Part shown: positions 62,523-64,000 of the stretch, piece by piece | Layout of the letters: each line of letters begins with the position of its first letter | How positions within the stretch are numbered: the stretch's first letter is position 1 | From: Anisakis pegreffii | Lineage: Eukaryota > Nematoda > Chromadorea > Rhabditida > Anisakidae | DNA length: 64,000 nt | Direction: 5' to 3' | Assembly: GCA_035041965.1 (NCBI GenBank) | Contig: JAPYMA010000299.1 | Location: forward strand, 144,414-208,413 | The notes under the pieces: model-generated | What the model saw: only the letters and a program-made list of their open reading frames with translations | Databases searched by the model: none | What the model was told of the DNA's origin: nothing | Position numbers and translations under genes: made by a program

Positions 62523-63491
62523 GTAAGTCACTTCATTTATTAGCGATCATGTTTGACCGAAGATTATTTACGAGCATTTCTTATGCACATTCAAACGATA
62601 GTGCACACATGAACATGCCATGCCATATCAAGCAACATTTCATTTGAGTTAGAACAATACAGTTTCATTGCCTTCAAAGATGTGATGATGCTTTTCTTTA
62701 ATATTACGTGAAATGAAATAAAGTTTCTGTTCCATACAGCAACCCGGGTTCTTATGAATTTGCTTGAAAATTCTAAAATAATAGCCACAATAGTTAAGTA
62801 GTTAAAACAGGCACAAAAATAATCAAAAAAAACGTCACACTCGAAATACATGATTGTTTTTCAATTTGAAATTCCGTTTGGGCCTATGACACACGACCAC
62901 TTTCAAGGTAGACATATACACTCGAGACAAGGGTTCATTTTGAATGAGAACATATCGGTTCTAATCATTTCGGTAATAAACGTACATTCGAAATGTGGGT
63001 CTTGAATTAATGAATGACTTCACGGGAATTAAAGATAAAATACTATTGTAAAACAATTCTTTGATTTGGCTGAGTCGATTCAACTGTACATTTTTCTTTT
63101 CAAAGATTAACGGATAAATAGCCTTAACGCATACTGACAAACTAAGGTTAAAGAATTCACATTAGTCTGATGCTTCCTCAAGTCATCAAGAGCTGGTAGA
63201 GCCCCAAATTGATCGATTCAAATTGAATTACTTTCCACTTCTTAAATCATCTTCTATCTTCTACACATGATAGACATTCTCTTCTCTTTTTAATTGGTCC
63301 TATTCTCATAATGAGGAACATTCGTATTTCTTTTAAAGATGAGGTTTGCTGAACAACTCAGAGATATCCAAATAATTAGTGGTTACTGCAGTTTCACATT
63401 CGCGCGTAATTTTCAAGTGGTTTTAAATTGAAGCAGCACACGAACAGACTTCATGATTCTATTCTTATTCATCCGCTACTGTTCGCTGTTG

Positions 63492-63492
<1 letters not shown>

Positions 63493-63572
<80 letters not shown>
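63493..63572. repeat. (TA)n microsatellite
   Basis: About 40 uninterrupted TA units in the second intron of etr-1. The Tyr-Ile reading frames across it are artefacts. Confidence 0.97.
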
Positions 63573-63575
<3 letters not shown>

Positions 63576-63794
63576 TTAATGTATCTAGAGATTTTTTCAA
63601 GTCATTTCATTTGGAAATTACCAATCATATCACATTCGTAGATTTCAGTTCATTATTTTAAGGCTCATTTTCTTACTCAGAAAAAGTTTCCAACGTTTCA
63701 GTCGTCAATGTGATTAGGAATCATTATTTTTCTTCTTAATGGACATTTCGATTATTGAGCATCGAACAAAATTATTGCACCCATAACGAATATT

Positions 63795-63956
63795 TTATCC
63801 ATCGATTATTTTCATGAGTTGAGATTTGAGTTTGTTATTTGACACATTTATGATCTCATCTGGTGTAACTATCTCAATCAAACGGTGATTGACTTCATAG
63901 TTTTCGATCTTATCACTGTAGTCGTACCAAAATGTTGGGTTCACTGAACAAAGTGA
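63795..63956 (-). CDS. Possible terminal exon, antisense in an etr-1 intron
   Basis: A 162-bp open stretch after a good acceptor (TGCTTTCCAG|TCA), phase 0, ending in TAA. It encodes NPTFWYDYSDKIENYEVN and then TPDEIINVSNNK. FWYDYSDKIE loosely resembles the YWTD repeats of LDL-receptor propellers, which usually precede EGF modules like that at 60.2-60.9 kb. This is speculative: no donor links the two, and the rest of the gene would lie beyond the window. Confidence 0.3.
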   Translation of the reverse strand, partial: SLCSVNPTFWYDYSDKIENYEVNHRLIEIVTPDEIINVSNNKLKSQLMKIIDG

Positions 63957-64000
63957 CTGGAAAGCAGAGCTAGAATGCATCTAATTAGGCATGAAACTGC

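Noticed and set aside
63428..63661. Plus-strand frames encoding long Tyr-Ile repeats.
   Set aside because: They are translations of the (TA)n microsatellite.

Overview
This is an AT-rich, intron-rich eukaryotic window. It looks like a nematode chromosome: short exons with tight GT..AG introns and T-rich TTTCAG-type acceptors, and homologues of junctophilin, a nephrin/SYG-2 cell-adhesion protein, an ETR-1/CELF RNA-binding protein and a mitochondrial dimethylglycine/sarcosine dehydrogenase. The long introns and spacing suggest a larger, repeat-rich genome than C. elegans, possibly a parasitic species. The species itself cannot be read from the sequence.

Layout, left to right. 0.2-0.45 kb: a GC-rich inverted-repeat element with hairpins. 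1.7-6.6 kb, minus strand: an unrecognised multi-exon gene for a probable secreted or membrane glycoprotein (beta-rich segments, a long Ser/Thr-rich region, an SEA-like segment with a furin-like site, and perhaps a membrane segment). 8.2-10.6 kb, plus: a decayed non-LTR retrotransposon. 12.5-18.9 kb, minus: the C-terminal part of a nephrin/SYG-2-like receptor (four Ig domains, FN3, transmembrane helix, cytoplasmic tail with a PDZ-type end). Its N-terminal Ig exons are not visible in the window. A transposon-like relic lies in one of its introns. 18.9-30.4 kb: gene-poor DNA with microsatellites and degenerate repeats. 30.4-40.3 kb, plus: a complete 11-exon junctophilin gene, whose introns carry two non-autonomous DNA transposons, one with a perfect 8-bp target duplication. 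42.8-50.4 kb, minus: a complete 19-exon dimethylglycine/sarcosine dehydrogenase-like gene with two small inverted-repeat elements in its last intron. 50.4-59.4 kb: intergenic. 59.4 kb to the end, plus: the first two coding exons of an etr-1/CELF gene, with a possible minus-strand EGF-like gene nested in its long first intron.

The genes are independent transcription units; there is no operon. Three have a muscle or neuronal theme (junctophilin for ER/plasma-membrane coupling, ETR-1 for muscle RNA processing, SYG-2 for synaptic and adhesion specificity), which may be chance. Exon borders were placed by reading frame, splice consensus and phase. All 19 dehydrogenase exons and all 11 junctophilin exons join in phase, which strongly supports those models.
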